From: Lentisphaeria bacterium UBA7640
GTDB taxonomy: Bacteria > Verrucomicrobiota > Lentisphaeria > Victivallales > Victivallaceae
DNA: 40,485 bases
Direction: 5' to 3'
Assembly: GCA_002483765.1 (NCBI GenBank)
Contig: DLIO01000088.1
Span: 51,143-91,627, forward strand
The notes under the pieces: generated by a model
What the model was told of the DNA's origin: nothing
Seen by the model: only the letters and a program-made list of their open reading frames with translations
The model's database searches: none
Translations under genes and position numbers: made by a program
Part shown: positions 31,695 to 40,455 of the stretch, one piece after another
Layout: each line of letters begins with the position of its first letter
Numbering within the stretch: position 1 is the stretch's first letter

Positions 31695-34177
31695 AGTTTT
31701 ATCTCCTTTGCGTCCGCTTCGTTTTGGTCCGTTTCCGGCTTCTGTGCAGTCTCAAATTGTTCGCGAAAGCGAATATAAATGAAAGCTCCGGCAATCATGA
31801 CGATACCGAGAATTATAAACGCAACAATCCGGTAAAGTTGAGAAAGTTTTTCCAAGTCAACAAAGAAAATCTTCAGGGCGTCAATACTGAATAACAACAA
31901 ACCGGCATAACGCAAGCTTTTGCTGGATTTTCTCAAGCCACCCCAAATCAGCGCAAAGGCGAATATCCCCCAAAGAATAGATACGCCGCCGGAACGGAAT
32001 CCAGGAATGAATTTGAACATCATGGTGCTGGCTTCAAAGGTTAAGTAAATAAAGAGCAATCCGATGGTCGCAGCGCCCATAATTTGAGTCGTTTTTATGG
32101 TCGTGTTGCCTCTCAACTGCTTCATGCAAAAAACAAACGTTGCAATCATAGCGATAAATTCTAATGTTCGCATGGCGGCATAATCCCACAACGGAGCACA
32201 ACGGTAGGTCCAGCTTCCAACCGAATAATTCCAAGTATTCATATCAAACATCAGTTTGAGCAATACTGCCGTCCCCGCAATCAAGGTTAATACCGTGAGT
32301 GCTTTTGACCTTAAATTGCCGGCAAAATGTGCCATCAATACAATTGCGCCAAGCCATATCAGCGTTACCGATGGTTCGCACAACGGCAGATAAAATGCAT
32401 TTGACGCTCGCAACGCCTCAACTGACAGATAACAGATTAACACTATTGCCGTACTCCAGGCGATGACTTGCGTTACAGGGCCGCCAGCTAATTCTCCGCC
32501 AATATCGTTAGCGCGTCCGACAATAGAGTTTTCAGCTTTTTTACCATATTTTCTCAGTAATAGCCAGCCAGCAGCGAGAGCCGTGCAAAAACCTCCTACG
32601 GTAATCAGTCGGTCAAACATACCGATAAAATAGTTAGAGGTTACAGAAATAAAACTTTCATCAATTCCCAGCAATCTGAACAGTGCCAGCAGATAAATCA
32701 CCAGTGAACAATGCGCCAGAAATCGGCTGCCGATACGCAGGCCGAGCCACAGGAACACCACCGCCAACGCCGACCAGGAAAAGGTGACCCATTTGCCAGA
32801 GAGTAATAACGGGAACGATACAGTTATCGAGAATGCGGTCAACGCAAACAGGATCAGTAACAGATTTCTGTCGGTGTATTTGCGATACAGAAAGTAGATA
32901 ATAAAAATGAGAAAAAACGCTGCCGCGCCAAGGCTAAAAAATGCCCCGTAAGCTCGCGGATAAAGTTCAAAAGTCAATTCCCAACCTTTATAAAACAAGA
33001 GAATGGTATTAAGCAAAATCATTCCTAACTCGATCAACGATATCGGTTCACGGTTACGAACATTGAAGATCAGAGTTTGCCCGAAGAAAACGATAAAATA
33101 GATGCTTAAAAAGGTAATCGCGATTATAAAATCAGTTTCTGAGTTATAGAACTTATCCAACGCCAACAAATAAATGCCCCAAGTGAATACAAAATTCAAA
33201 ATGTTAAGCAGCTTCCAGTTGCGGTATCGGGATACCGCCAATGCGCCAACCGCAATCATCAACATATAAACGTATAATCCAGGTAAATTTTTAACCCCAG
33301 TACTCAAAATCACTGGTGTCAGCGTGCCACCGGAAAGCCCCAATACCGCGACCAAGAGCGAATCTTTGCGGATTGAAATAAGCCACGCCACTGCCGTAAT
33401 GAGTACCATAAGTCCGAATGCTGGTTTGACATCGACTAAATGATACATATTGGCGGCGGAATGAATACTGAAATAGAGTAGTACGATGCTACCGCCAAGC
33501 ACGCCACGACCGATTAAATCGTATTTTTTCTCTTTGCCAGTTATCCGCATGCCAACTAAGAGCATTGCTATTGCCACTATTACGCTAATCGCCACCCGTG
33601 CGGCCGGAGGCATAATTTCGTTTTCGATCGAATATTTCAGAAAGAATGCGCTACCGCAAAGAATGATTATGATTCCAACCCTGACCAGCCAAGTCGTAGC
33701 GACGGCGTATTCAGTAGATACCCCTTTCATGCGATGACCTTCTCCAACAATTAGCCATGACCATATTTTATTGACCATTGCTGATGCTTTTTCTTCAAAT
33801 TGTGATGGCGAAGCAGGAACTGCTTTGGGTTTTAGCTGCGGTTTTGAGACAACCGCAGGCGGAGAACTCGTTTTTACTGGGGAACTGGTCGGAGTGATTT
33901 TTTGCAGTTCAGCGGTATAAGCTGGTTTGATAGCTTGAGCTGGTACAATCGGAGGTGGGGTTTGGACGGTTTTTATTTCCGGCGTAGAAACTGGCGGTTT
34001 GGGCCTTAATTCTCGCAAGATCTGTTTTTGCGTCTGTTTAATCTCTTCGAGTTGTTCTGCATTTTTTTTTGTTGAAAAAAATATTTTAAACAACAAAACA
34101 ATGAACATTATTGGGATAATAAGTATTATCGGAACAATAAGCAGCCGAGCAATAAAGAACACCATTTGACTTCCCAT
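31691..34177 (-). CDS. DUF2339 multispanning membrane protein
   Basis: The protein is about 828 residues from the ATG at 34177. A TTG 15 bases upstream extends the frame, but GGAG at 34190-34187 is spaced nine bases from the ATG and decides for it. An N-terminal membrane helix is followed by a Pro/Lys-rich cytoplasmic linker (about 45-125) and then some 20-25 membrane helices, the layout of DUF2339. The motif KIWSWLIVGEGHRMKGVSTE begins the membrane core, and VRVGIIIILCGSAFFLKYSI is the first core helix. It overlaps the DUF3999-like gene by four bases. Role unknown. A TATAGT -10-like motif lies at 34206-34201. Confidence 0.88.
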   Translation of the reverse strand: MGSQMVFFIARLLIVPIILIIPIMFIVLLFKIFFSTKKNAEQLEEIKQTQKQILRELRPKPPVSTPEIKTVQTPPPIVPAQAIKPAYTAELQKITPTSSPVKTSSPPAVVSKPQLKPKAVPASPSQFEEKASAMVNKIWSWLIVGEGHRMKGVSTEYAVATTWLVRVGIIIILCGSAFFLKYSIENEIMPPAARVAISVIVAIAMLLVGMRITGKEKKYDLIGRGVLGGSIVLLYFSIHSAANMYHLVDVKPAFGLMVLITAVAWLISIRKDSLLVAVLGLSGGTLTPVILSTGVKNLPGLYVYMLMIAVGALAVSRYRNWKLLNILNFVFTWGIYLLALDKFYNSETDFIIAITFLSIYFIVFFGQTLIFNVRNREPISLIELGMILLNTILLFYKGWELTFELYPRAYGAFFSLGAAAFFLIFIIYFLYRKYTDRNLLLILFALTAFSITVSFPLLLSGKWVTFSWSALAVVFLWLGLRIGSRFLAHCSLVIYLLALFRLLGIDESFISVTSNYFIGMFDRLITVGGFCTALAAGWLLLRKYGKKAENSIVGRANDIGGELAGGPVTQVIAWSTAIVLICYLSVEALRASNAFYLPLCEPSVTLIWLGAIVLMAHFAGNLRSKALTVLTLIAGTAVLLKLMFDMNTWNYSVGSWTYRCAPLWDYAAMRTLEFIAMIATFVFCMKQLRGNTTIKTTQIMGAATIGLLFIYLTFEASTMMFKFIPGFRSGGVSILWGIFAFALIWGGLRKSSKSLRYAGLLLFSIDALKIFFVDLEKLSQLYRIVAFIILGIVMIAGAFIYIRFREQFETAQKPETDQNEADAKEIKL

Positions 34178-34199
34178 CGATATTCGCTCCAAGTTTGAG

Positions 34200-34219
34200 T
34201 ACTATACTCGTTTTGGTTG
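34200..34219 (-). promoter_or_regulatory. Promoter-like motif shared with the gene at 5601-6053
   Basis: TACTATACTCGTTTTGGTTG on the plus strand gives GAGTATAGTA on the minus strand, a fair -10. It lies 23-42 bases upstream of the DUF2339 ATG. 18 of 20 bases match 6107-6126. Confidence 0.35.
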
Positions 34220-34595
34220 AAATCTTAGATTCCACTTGTTGCTTTCTGGTATATTTTCCTCCCCATTTTTCGCACGATGCCAGCATCGCTCTTCAAAAAG
34301 AGGTAAAAATCTACTCGAAAATCCACGGCGCGTTTATTTAAGTTTTCGTCCTCAAAGAGTACTAATTTGTAAAGGCATCCTCACACCGGGCAACAGTTTT
34401 GATATTTCGTCAACCGGCAACGCACAAACTATAACCTTTTGAATATAAATTTCAATATTCGATTAAAGTCTGGAGAGTCGACATTGAGGGATACTGGAGG
34501 AAAGTTTTATCGCAGCTGGACACAGCGCAAGCGCCGCTTAAAGCTTAACTCATCTTGATAAAGGAAGTTGGTAGTTTAAAGTAATAACAGTTTAA

Positions 34596-34811
34596 ACCTT
34601 CTACGGAAGTTGCTGGGAAAATAGCGCTGAATATATTCTCGATTTGATTAAAGCGGAACCTGGGATTAACACGGCGAAAATCATCGAACGGCTCAATCTC
34701 TTGCTGCGCGCTGCACAACGCCAAATAAGATTGTTGGCAGACTCGAACCAAATCATTTTTCGTGGAGTGCATAAAAGTTGCGGATATTTTTACTTAGAGG
34801 AACGGCATTAA
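34596..34811 (+). pseudogene. Remnant of a RecG-like/AAA_4-type C-terminal winged-helix domain
   Basis: The frame is open from 34596 to a TAA at 34809-34811 but has no ATG. It reads ILDLIKAEPGINTAKIIERL then NLLLRAAQRQIRLLADSNQI and FRGVHKSCGYFYLEE. This is the winged helix found at the C-terminus of RecG-like ATP-binding (AlbA_2/Schlafen-type) regulators. The rest of such a protein is absent; upstream the frame closes at 34593. Its stop codon falls on the first bases of the family A palindrome. The remaining gap 34220-34595 shows nothing I can recognise. Confidence 0.55.
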
Positions 34812-34843
34812 CTTTGCGCGAGCATTATGCGCGCGTGAAGTTT
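34809..34843. repeat. Family A CGCG palindrome, AACTT-arm variant, degenerate
   Basis: TAACTTTGCGCGAGCAT, centre T, then ATGCGCGCGTGAAGTTTA. Several mismatches interrupt the stem. It ends 15 bases before the carboxylesterase start and just upstream of its Shine-Dalgarno. Confidence 0.82.
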
Positions 34844-34857
34844 AGATTAGGAAAATT

Positions 34858-36186
34858 ATGATTGTTAATACTGAATTTGGAAAAATTGAAGGTCTCACGA
34901 GTGAGGCTGGCTATTCATTTTTGGGCGTGCCATTTGCGGCGCCACCGGTTGATGAATTACGTTTTAAACCACCCCAGTTGCCGAGTCGTTGGAGCGGAGT
35001 TCGTCGTTGTCAAGAATACTCGGCGATTGCGCCTCAACCACATCTAGGTAATATTACTCCGTTGAAGTTGCGTAATCCGCAGAGCGAGGATTGCCTTTAT
35101 CTGAATATTTTTGCCCCGCACAATGCCCGCAATCTACCAGTGATGTTTTGGCTTTATGGTGGTGGATTTGTTGCCGGAACCGCCAACATGCCAATCTATA
35201 ACGGCATCAATCTGGCCAGCGAACAAAATGTTATTGTTGTAACTATAAATTATCGCGTTGGTATTTTGGGTTTTTGTGGCGAAAACTTTGGTTTAATGGA
35301 CCAAGTTGCCGGGCTGAATTGGGTCAAAAATAACATTATTAGTTTTGGAGGAGATCCGAATAATATTACGGTTTTTGGCGAATCTGCTGGTGCATCCTCA
35401 ATTGATGCTTTAATGCGCGAACCGGACGTAAGCGGATTGTTTCAGCGTGCGATTTGCCAAAGTGGAACGCTGGATACGGTCAGAGTGATTTTTGCTTCAT
35501 CGGGCAAGTTAAATATTACAAAAAATGCCGATATTGATGACCTTCTCGCGGAACAAAGCATAACTTTTGGTTGGGATGACGATAAATATGTTTGTCAACC
35601 TCGTGAGTGTGGTGAGAAATATTGGAATCCAGTTCCGTTGTTGATCGGTTGGAATAATAATGAGGAAACTATTTTTACCAGCAACTGTAATCCTGAAGAT
35701 TTTGAACGTTGGTCGGAGCGGATGTTTAATGCTGAGTTTACGCGCGCAGTGATGGCGCGTTATGAAGATCCCAAAACTGCTTGGAATGCGGTGATTCGTT
35801 ACGCTGGTTTTGCGTTACCAGCACGAACTATGGCAGAAAAAATTGCCACCTTGGACCAACCGGTTTATTTTTACCGTTTTAAGCGCGAAGCTCCAGAAGT
35901 GCGTTATGCTAAGCATTTAAAGTGTTATCATTCATCGGAAATTAGTTATGTTTTTGGGAACGCGTTAACCCCGCCCTCGGCGGAAGATCAGCTGCTTTCA
36001 AAACAGATGATGTCGTATTGGACGAATTTCGCGCGCACCGGTGATCCTAACGACAGTGCTTTGCCAAAATGGCCACAATGGCATGCTAACGAGCGGCGTA
36101 ACATTATTCTGGACGTGCCGATTTCGTCGGAATCTGATTGCGCAAAAACCGAATGCGATTTTTTCGCAAGTTTAGGACAGAGATAA
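34858..36186 (+). CDS. Type B carboxylesterase
   Basis: The protein is 442 residues, about 60 shorter than most bacterial para-nitrobenzyl-esterase-type enzymes. The fold marks are intact: FLGVPFAAPPVDELRFKPPQ, SEDCLYLNIFAP, the oxyanion hole FWLYGGGFVAGT, and the nucleophile elbow TVFGESAGASS with Ser176. Candidate acid and base are the Glu in GWNNNEE and the His in KCYHSSEISYVF. There is no signal peptide, so it acts in the cytoplasm. The shortening is around residues 200-235, where the lid helices normally lie. A TAGGA Shine-Dalgarno precedes the ATG. A Gdx/SugE-type exporter gene follows after one base. Confidence 0.92.
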   Translation: MIVNTEFGKIEGLTSEAGYSFLGVPFAAPPVDELRFKPPQLPSRWSGVRRCQEYSAIAPQPHLGNITPLKLRNPQSEDCLYLNIFAPHNARNLPVMFWLYGGGFVAGTANMPIYNGINLASEQNVIVVTINYRVGILGFCGENFGLMDQVAGLNWVKNNIISFGGDPNNITVFGESAGASSIDALMREPDVSGLFQRAICQSGTLDTVRVIFASSGKLNITKNADIDDLLAEQSITFGWDDDKYVCQPRECGEKYWNPVPLLIGWNNNEETIFTSNCNPEDFERWSERMFNAEFTRAVMARYEDPKTAWNAVIRYAGFALPARTMAEKIATLDQPVYFYRFKREAPEVRYAKHLKCYHSSEISYVFGNALTPPSAEDQLLSKQMMSYWTNFARTGDPNDSALPKWPQWHANERRNIILDVPISSESDCAKTECDFFASLGQR

Positions 36187-36187
36187 A

Positions 36188-36514
36188 ATGAGTTGGATTT
36201 TATTAGTAATTGCAGGTCTATTCGAAGTTGGTTTTGCGACCTGTCTTGGCAAAGCAAAAGAGTCAAGCGGAATAGTTACAACCTATTGGTATAGCGGTTT
36301 TTTTGTTTTTCTGACCATAAGTATGTTATTGCTGGTTAAGGCGACTCAGGAGCTGCCTATTGGAACGGCATATGCGGTTTGGACCGGGATTGGAGCTATT
36401 GGTACTGTCTTAATCGGAATAGCCATATTTAAAGAACCTGCTGATTTTTGGCGACTTTTTTTCATAACCACACTAATTGCATCAATTGTTGGGCTGAAGT
36501 TGGTGTCGGATTGA
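36188..36514 (+). CDS. Small multidrug resistance family exporter, Gdx/SugE-like
   Basis: The protein is 108 residues with four membrane helices. The first helix carries the essential Glu13 in AGLFEVGFATCLGKA. LPIGTAYAVWTGIGAIGTVL is the SMR signature, and the AGLxEV and C-terminal IVGLKL patterns are closer to SugE/Gdx guanidinium exporters than to EmrE. It starts one base after the esterase stop, so it is coupled to it and not behind its own riboswitch. Export of guanidinium or of a quaternary ammonium compound is the family role. The substrate here is unproved. Confidence 0.88.
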   Translation: MSWILLVIAGLFEVGFATCLGKAKESSGIVTTYWYSGFFVFLTISMLLLVKATQELPIGTAYAVWTGIGAIGTVLIGIAIFKEPADFWRLFFITTLIASIVGLKLVSD

Positions 36515-36617
36515 ATGATTAGAATATCCGTTTATATTTTGAGTAATTCGTTGATCCTAGATCCGACGAGAATAGGCTATGTTTTTTAAAATCGTGAATA
36601 AGTGAATGGAGATGAAA

Positions 36618-37088
36618 ATGACCGAAGATAAGCAAAAATTGATGAAGACGGCATTTCGGTTGTTGTCGCGTCGGCCACATTCACGGAAAGAGTTGATCAA
36701 CAAATTAACGATTCGTGGTTATAGTTTCCATGATGCTGCGGCGATGGCCAAAGAGTGTGAACGTCTTGGCTACATCAATGATGAACTGTTTGCCGAAGAT
36801 TATCTGAAAGAGTTGGCGCAGCGCGGTCAAGGTGAAATGATGATCAAAATGAAAATGTTGAAAAAAGGGTTGCCGATGGAGCTGATTGAGGATAAGTTAT
36901 CAGAGCTTAATACAATGTCGTTAGAGATTGAGCGTGCGAAAACGGTGCTTGCGGCTAAAATGACGGCATTGAATCGTGAAACTGACACGCGTAAACGTCG
37001 TGACAAAGCATACCGGTTTTTAGCGTCGCGTGGTTTCAATTCAGAAGCTATTCGCGGCGCAATGGAGGGATTTAATGAAAATAATTGA
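36618..37088 (+). CDS. recX: RecX family regulatory protein
   Basis: The protein is about 156 residues. It has the three-repeat three-helix RecX layout: AFRLLSRRPHSRKELINKLT, AKECERLGYINDELFAEDYL and a last repeat RDKAYRFLASRGFNSEAIRG. ATGs at 36606 and 36612 are also in frame, but GGAG at 36608-36611 is spaced for the ATG at 36618. RecX modulates RecA filaments. recA is not in the window. The gene overlaps the amidohydrolase start by 14 bases. Confidence 0.88.
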   Translation: MTEDKQKLMKTAFRLLSRRPHSRKELINKLTIRGYSFHDAAAMAKECERLGYINDELFAEDYLKELAQRGQGEMMIKMKMLKKGLPMELIEDKLSELNTMSLEIERAKTVLAAKMTALNRETDTRKRRDKAYRFLASRGFNSEAIRGAMEGFNENN

Positions 37089-37947
37089 TGCACATATTCA
37101 TTTTTGTAATAATGAAAATTTCCAGCGGGTTGGTGACGCATGTGGACAAATCAACAGTCTGGAGTTTTTAGAGCGCGAATTTAAGGCGCATAATATCGTA
37201 AAAGCGGTCGCCATGGGAACGCGGAGTCAGGACGACAGAGAACCCTGTTTTCCACTGCTCCCGAACCTGGGGGGAACGCCTAGTGTGGAAAATAGTACTC
37301 ACCCGAAAATGGTCTCTTATTGCTGCGGCGTTGATAGTTCAGCGATCGTCGGCAGTGCACGTGGCAAGGTTCTAGCGGAATTTGAACGCCACTTGAGTTC
37401 TGACTTATGTGTTGGGATTAAAATTTATTCTGGTTATCAAAAATTTTATGTTCATGATCGAATTCATTTTCCCTTTTATGAGTTGGTGCAACATTATAAT
37501 AAAGCGGTGGTAATACATACTGGTGATACCGCTGGCGGACGTGGATTGCTCAAATATTCGCACCCGTTGACGCTGGATGAGCTGGCACCGGAATTTCCTG
37601 GAATAAATTTTGTCATGGCGCATTACGGCAATCCATGGATTGTTGATGCTACGGAGGTTGCGGTCAAAAATCCCAATGTTTTTATAGATTTGTCAGGCTT
37701 AATCGAGGGTTATTTTGAGGTCGATGACTATATTGAAAAGTATCACGGCTATATCGAGCATTTAAAAACATGGATAACCTACCTCTCGGATTACGGTAAA
37801 TTTATGTTTGGTACTGATTGGCCATTAGTTAGTTTCGCGCCATATATTGAATTGATCAAGCGTTTGGTGCCGGAATGTCATTGGAATGAGGTCTTTTATG
37901 AAAATGCCGAACGTATATTTTTTCACAATGAGAATTTTGTAAAATAA
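37075..37947 (+). CDS. Amidohydrolase-2-type metal-dependent hydrolase
   Basis: The protein is 290 residues from the ATG at 37075, chosen because GGAGGGA lies five bases before it and the protein then begins MKIIDAHIHF, the HxH metal motif at the N-terminus. Later metal and catalytic residues are visible in AVVIHTGDTA, FVMAHYGNPW and FGTDWPL. This is the TIM-barrel amidohydrolase-2 family, which hydrolyses or decarboxylates small molecules. The substrate is not evident. It overlaps recX by 14 bases. Confidence 0.85.
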   Translation: MKIIDAHIHFCNNENFQRVGDACGQINSLEFLEREFKAHNIVKAVAMGTRSQDDREPCFPLLPNLGGTPSVENSTHPKMVSYCCGVDSSAIVGSARGKVLAEFERHLSSDLCVGIKIYSGYQKFYVHDRIHFPFYELVQHYNKAVVIHTGDTAGGRGLLKYSHPLTLDELAPEFPGINFVMAHYGNPWIVDATEVAVKNPNVFIDLSGLIEGYFEVDDYIEKYHGYIEHLKTWITYLSDYGKFMFGTDWPLVSFAPYIELIKRLVPECHWNEVFYENAERIFFHNENFVK

Positions 37948-38004
37948 CAGAAAGCGCGGTATGGTTAAACCGACTGAAAAAATTAGAGGAATGGAGATAA
38001 TTTA

Positions 38005-39303
38005 ATGGATGTTTTAGTTGTCGGAAATGGCGGTCGCGAACATGTTTTGTGCTGGAAATTGCAACAAAGCGCGCTGGTTGGACAAGTTTATTGCGCGCCT
38101 GGTAATGCTGGAATAGCTAGCGTTGCAAAATGTATCGATATTGGCGTTGATGAACTTGAAAAATTAGCAGATTTTGCCGTTGAACACCATATCGGTTTGA
38201 CGGTGGCTGGACCTGAAGCACCGCTTTGTGCCGGCATTGTTGACGTTTTTGAAAAACGTGGACTGAAAATTTTTGGGCCAGACAAAATAGCAGCACAGCT
38301 TGAAGGTAGCAAGAGTTTTGCCAAAGATTTTATGTTGCGCCATAATATTCCGACCGCAAAGGCAGCAGGGTTTGACGATGCCGAATCGGCGATCGAATAT
38401 ATCCGTAAAGAGTTTGCTGCGGGCGAAACCGGCATTGTAGTCAAAGCCGACGGCTTAGCGGCTGGTAAAGGCGTATTGGTGGCTTCAGGTGCGGAAGAAG
38501 CGATTGAGTTTGTTTACAGCTGCTTTGCTGGCAAATTTGGTGGTGCCGGCGCGCGAGTGTTGATTGAGGAATGTTTGATTGGCGAAGAAGCTTCGATTTT
38601 GGCATTGACGGATGGAAAAACTATTGTGGCGCTAGCATCGTCACAAGATCATAAGCGCGCTTTTGATGGCGATCTCGGCCCTAATACTGGAGGAATGGGT
38701 TCGTATTCCCCTGCGCCAGTGGTCGATGACGCCGTTATGGCTAAGGTTGAAACTGAAATTTTGCAACCTTTTTTAACTGGGATTCAGCAAGATAAATTGA
38801 ATTTCAAAGGAATTATTTTTGTTGGCATCATGGTTACTGATAAAGGGGTCAAAGTGTTGGAATTTAATGTCCGCTTTGGTGATCCAGAGGTTCAGTCGGT
38901 ATTAAGTCGATTGGACAGTGATTTGGCTGACGTGATGCTGAAAACCGTCGAGGGAAGATTGTCTGAAGCAGAGTTGGTCTGGTCTCATGAACCCGCAGTT
39001 TGTGTTGTGATGGCTTCAGGTGGCTATCCGGGCGGTCACCAGAAAGGGTGTGAAATTTCCGGATTAGAAGCGGCTGAGGCAGATGGCGTCAAGGTTTTTC
39101 ATGGCGGTACTGCGTTTAAAAATGGCCGCGTAGTTAACGCGGGCGGGCGAGTTTTGGGAGTTTGTGCACGGGGCGAAAATATAAAGTCAGCCATAGAACG
39201 CGCGTATGCGGCGGCAGATAAAATCAGTTGGGATAACTGTTTTTGCCGACGAGATATTGGATATCGTGCGATTGCTCGGTTGAAAGATAACAACGGAGGT
39301 TAA
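38005..39303 (+). CDS. purD: Phosphoribosylamine-glycine ligase
   Basis: The protein is 432 residues, full length. It starts MDVLVVGNGGREHVLCWKLQ, with the N-terminal preATP-grasp fold. The ATP-grasp core shows KIFGPDKIAAQLEGSKSFAK, VVKADGLAAGKGVLVA, LIEECLIGEEASILALTDGK, GDLGPNTGGMGSYSPAP and FNVRFGDPEVQ. It makes GAR in purine synthesis, in the cytoplasm. GGAG precedes the ATG at 38005. No other purine gene is adjacent; the following gene starts one base after the stop. Confidence 0.97.
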   Translation: MDVLVVGNGGREHVLCWKLQQSALVGQVYCAPGNAGIASVAKCIDIGVDELEKLADFAVEHHIGLTVAGPEAPLCAGIVDVFEKRGLKIFGPDKIAAQLEGSKSFAKDFMLRHNIPTAKAAGFDDAESAIEYIRKEFAAGETGIVVKADGLAAGKGVLVASGAEEAIEFVYSCFAGKFGGAGARVLIEECLIGEEASILALTDGKTIVALASSQDHKRAFDGDLGPNTGGMGSYSPAPVVDDAVMAKVETEILQPFLTGIQQDKLNFKGIIFVGIMVTDKGVKVLEFNVRFGDPEVQSVLSRLDSDLADVMLKTVEGRLSEAELVWSHEPAVCVVMASGGYPGGHQKGCEISGLEAAEADGVKVFHGGTAFKNGRVVNAGGRVLGVCARGENIKSAIERAYAAADKISWDNCFCRRDIGYRAIARLKDNNGG

Positions 39304-39304
39304 A

Positions 39305-40096
39305 ATGTTAAAGTTTTTAATGCTGTTACTACTGGCGTTGCCGCTGAGTGGGTGGGCTGCGCCGAAGATTGATGTCAAAACGATTTCGATGGATAATATT
39401 GATTTTAAGTCGATCGAAAAGGTTTGCAAGTCTTTATTGACTGAAAATGGCGATATGATTTATATTCCAGTTGATAATATATTATTGATTAGAGATGAGC
39501 CCGAAGCGGGCGCACGGATTGCGCGTTTTATCAGCCACACCAAAGAGTTGCTGAAAGAACACGACAAAGATGAGGCGGAGAAAGCTCCCAAAGTTGAGCC
39601 GCCACCAGCTGCAACGAAAGATGATGTCAAGCCGGCAGTTGAAGCAAAGCCGGAAATTCCAGAAAAGGCACCCACCGTTTATCGAGTAATCCCGCTGGGC
39701 AATACCGACTATGGAACCGTCGACGAGATCTGCCGTTCCTGGTTGTCGGACGACGGAAAGTTACTTTATTCGCCGGGTAGCAACACGGTAATAATCTCAG
39801 ATACTGCGAACATCGTGAATCGGGTCCATAAATTCATTGACGATATCCATAAATCATCAGGTTCGACATCGTCATCATCGCCGACGTCACAAACTACGCG
39901 ACAAATTTCGATTGATGATATCAACCAACCTCAGAGTACCAACGTAATCTATGTCAGGGATAGTAGTTATGGGAGTTGGGGATTTCCTAATTACTATTAC
40001 TATTCAAGTTCGAGATGGCCACCACGCCCGAGACCTTGTCCGCCACGCCCGCGGCCTCGTCCGCGCCCACATCCCAGCCCGCGTATCCTGCGCTAA
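39305..40096 (+). CDS. Secreted protein with two secretin short-domain-like repeats and a Pro/Arg-rich tail
   Basis: The protein is 263 residues. It has a signal peptide (MLKFLMLLLLALPLSGWAAP). Two similar units follow (about 24-75 and 117-175): VKTISMDNIDFKSIEKVCKS..ENGDMIYIPVDNILLIRD, and YRVIPLGNTDYGTVDEICRS..DDGKLLYSPGSNTVIISD. Each resembles the NolW/N-type short domain of secretins. They are joined by a Lys/Pro/Glu-rich linker. The tail is Ser/Thr-rich, then Tyr-rich, then RPRPCPPRPRPRPRPHP. There is no secretin beta-barrel domain, so it is not itself a pore. It follows purD by one base behind GGAGG. It may be an envelope-complex component. Confidence 0.7.
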   Translation: MLKFLMLLLLALPLSGWAAPKIDVKTISMDNIDFKSIEKVCKSLLTENGDMIYIPVDNILLIRDEPEAGARIARFISHTKELLKEHDKDEAEKAPKVEPPPAATKDDVKPAVEAKPEIPEKAPTVYRVIPLGNTDYGTVDEICRSWLSDDGKLLYSPGSNTVIISDTANIVNRVHKFIDDIHKSSGSTSSSSPTSQTTRQISIDDINQPQSTNVIYVRDSSYGSWGFPNYYYYSSSRWPPRPRPCPPRPRPRPRPHPSPRILR

Positions 40097-40106
40097 ATGG
40101 TTTTCT

Positions 40107-40137
40107 AATTCGCGCGCGCATAATGCGCGCGCGAATT
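40107..40137. repeat. Family A CGCG palindrome, perfect arms
   Basis: AATTCGCGCGCGCAT, centre A, ATGCGCGCGCGAATT: a perfect 15-base-arm palindrome. It lies between two convergent genes, the secreted repeat protein and the zinc-ribbon membrane protein. Confidence 0.92.
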
Positions 40138-40173
40138 CAACGACTAGATTACATAGAGTTACGGCTTACAAAT

Positions 40174-40455
40174 TCAACGTTTTTTTAACGCCACTTGCCC
40201 AATGAGTAGTGTTTTCAGCATTTGCTTGCCACATTGCGGACAACACATCATGTTGGGGACGCTAGTCTCCTCAAAATTTTGAAGCGGTATTTTTTTGCGA
40301 CAATGAAAACAAATTACCGCTTGGTTTTCTGTTACGACATTCCGACTCGCGACGCTTTTGATTCCGCTGTCACCCGAACGGCTAAACAGATTGAAAACCA
40401 TAACACCCACTAAGAATGACAGAACCACCAACAAAACTTTTTTATTCACATACAT
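40174..40455 (-). CDS. Single-pass membrane protein with zinc ribbon
   Basis: The protein is 93 residues. One N-terminal membrane helix (about residues 7-22, VLLVVLSFLVGVMVFN) is followed by a spacer and a four-cysteine ribbon, CFHC at 49-52 and CPQCGKQ at 72-78, with a basic tail. The zinc-ribbon form is clear; the function is not. No good Shine-Dalgarno precedes the ATG at 40455, 31 bases from the window end. An operon partner may lie beyond it. Confidence 0.72.
   Translation of the reverse strand: MYVNKKVLLVVLSFLVGVMVFNLFSRSGDSGIKSVASRNVVTENQAVICFHCRKKIPLQNFEETSVPNMMCCPQCGKQMLKTLLIGQVALKKR

Noticed and set aside
34236..34442. 68-residue frame in the gap before the carboxylesterase
   Set aside because: No Shine-Dalgarno, low-information composition and no recognisable motif.
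36188..36514. Guanidine riboswitch before the Gdx/SugE-like gene
   Set aside because: Only one base separates it from the esterase gene, and the 15 bases between the palindrome and the esterase start are too few for an aptamer.
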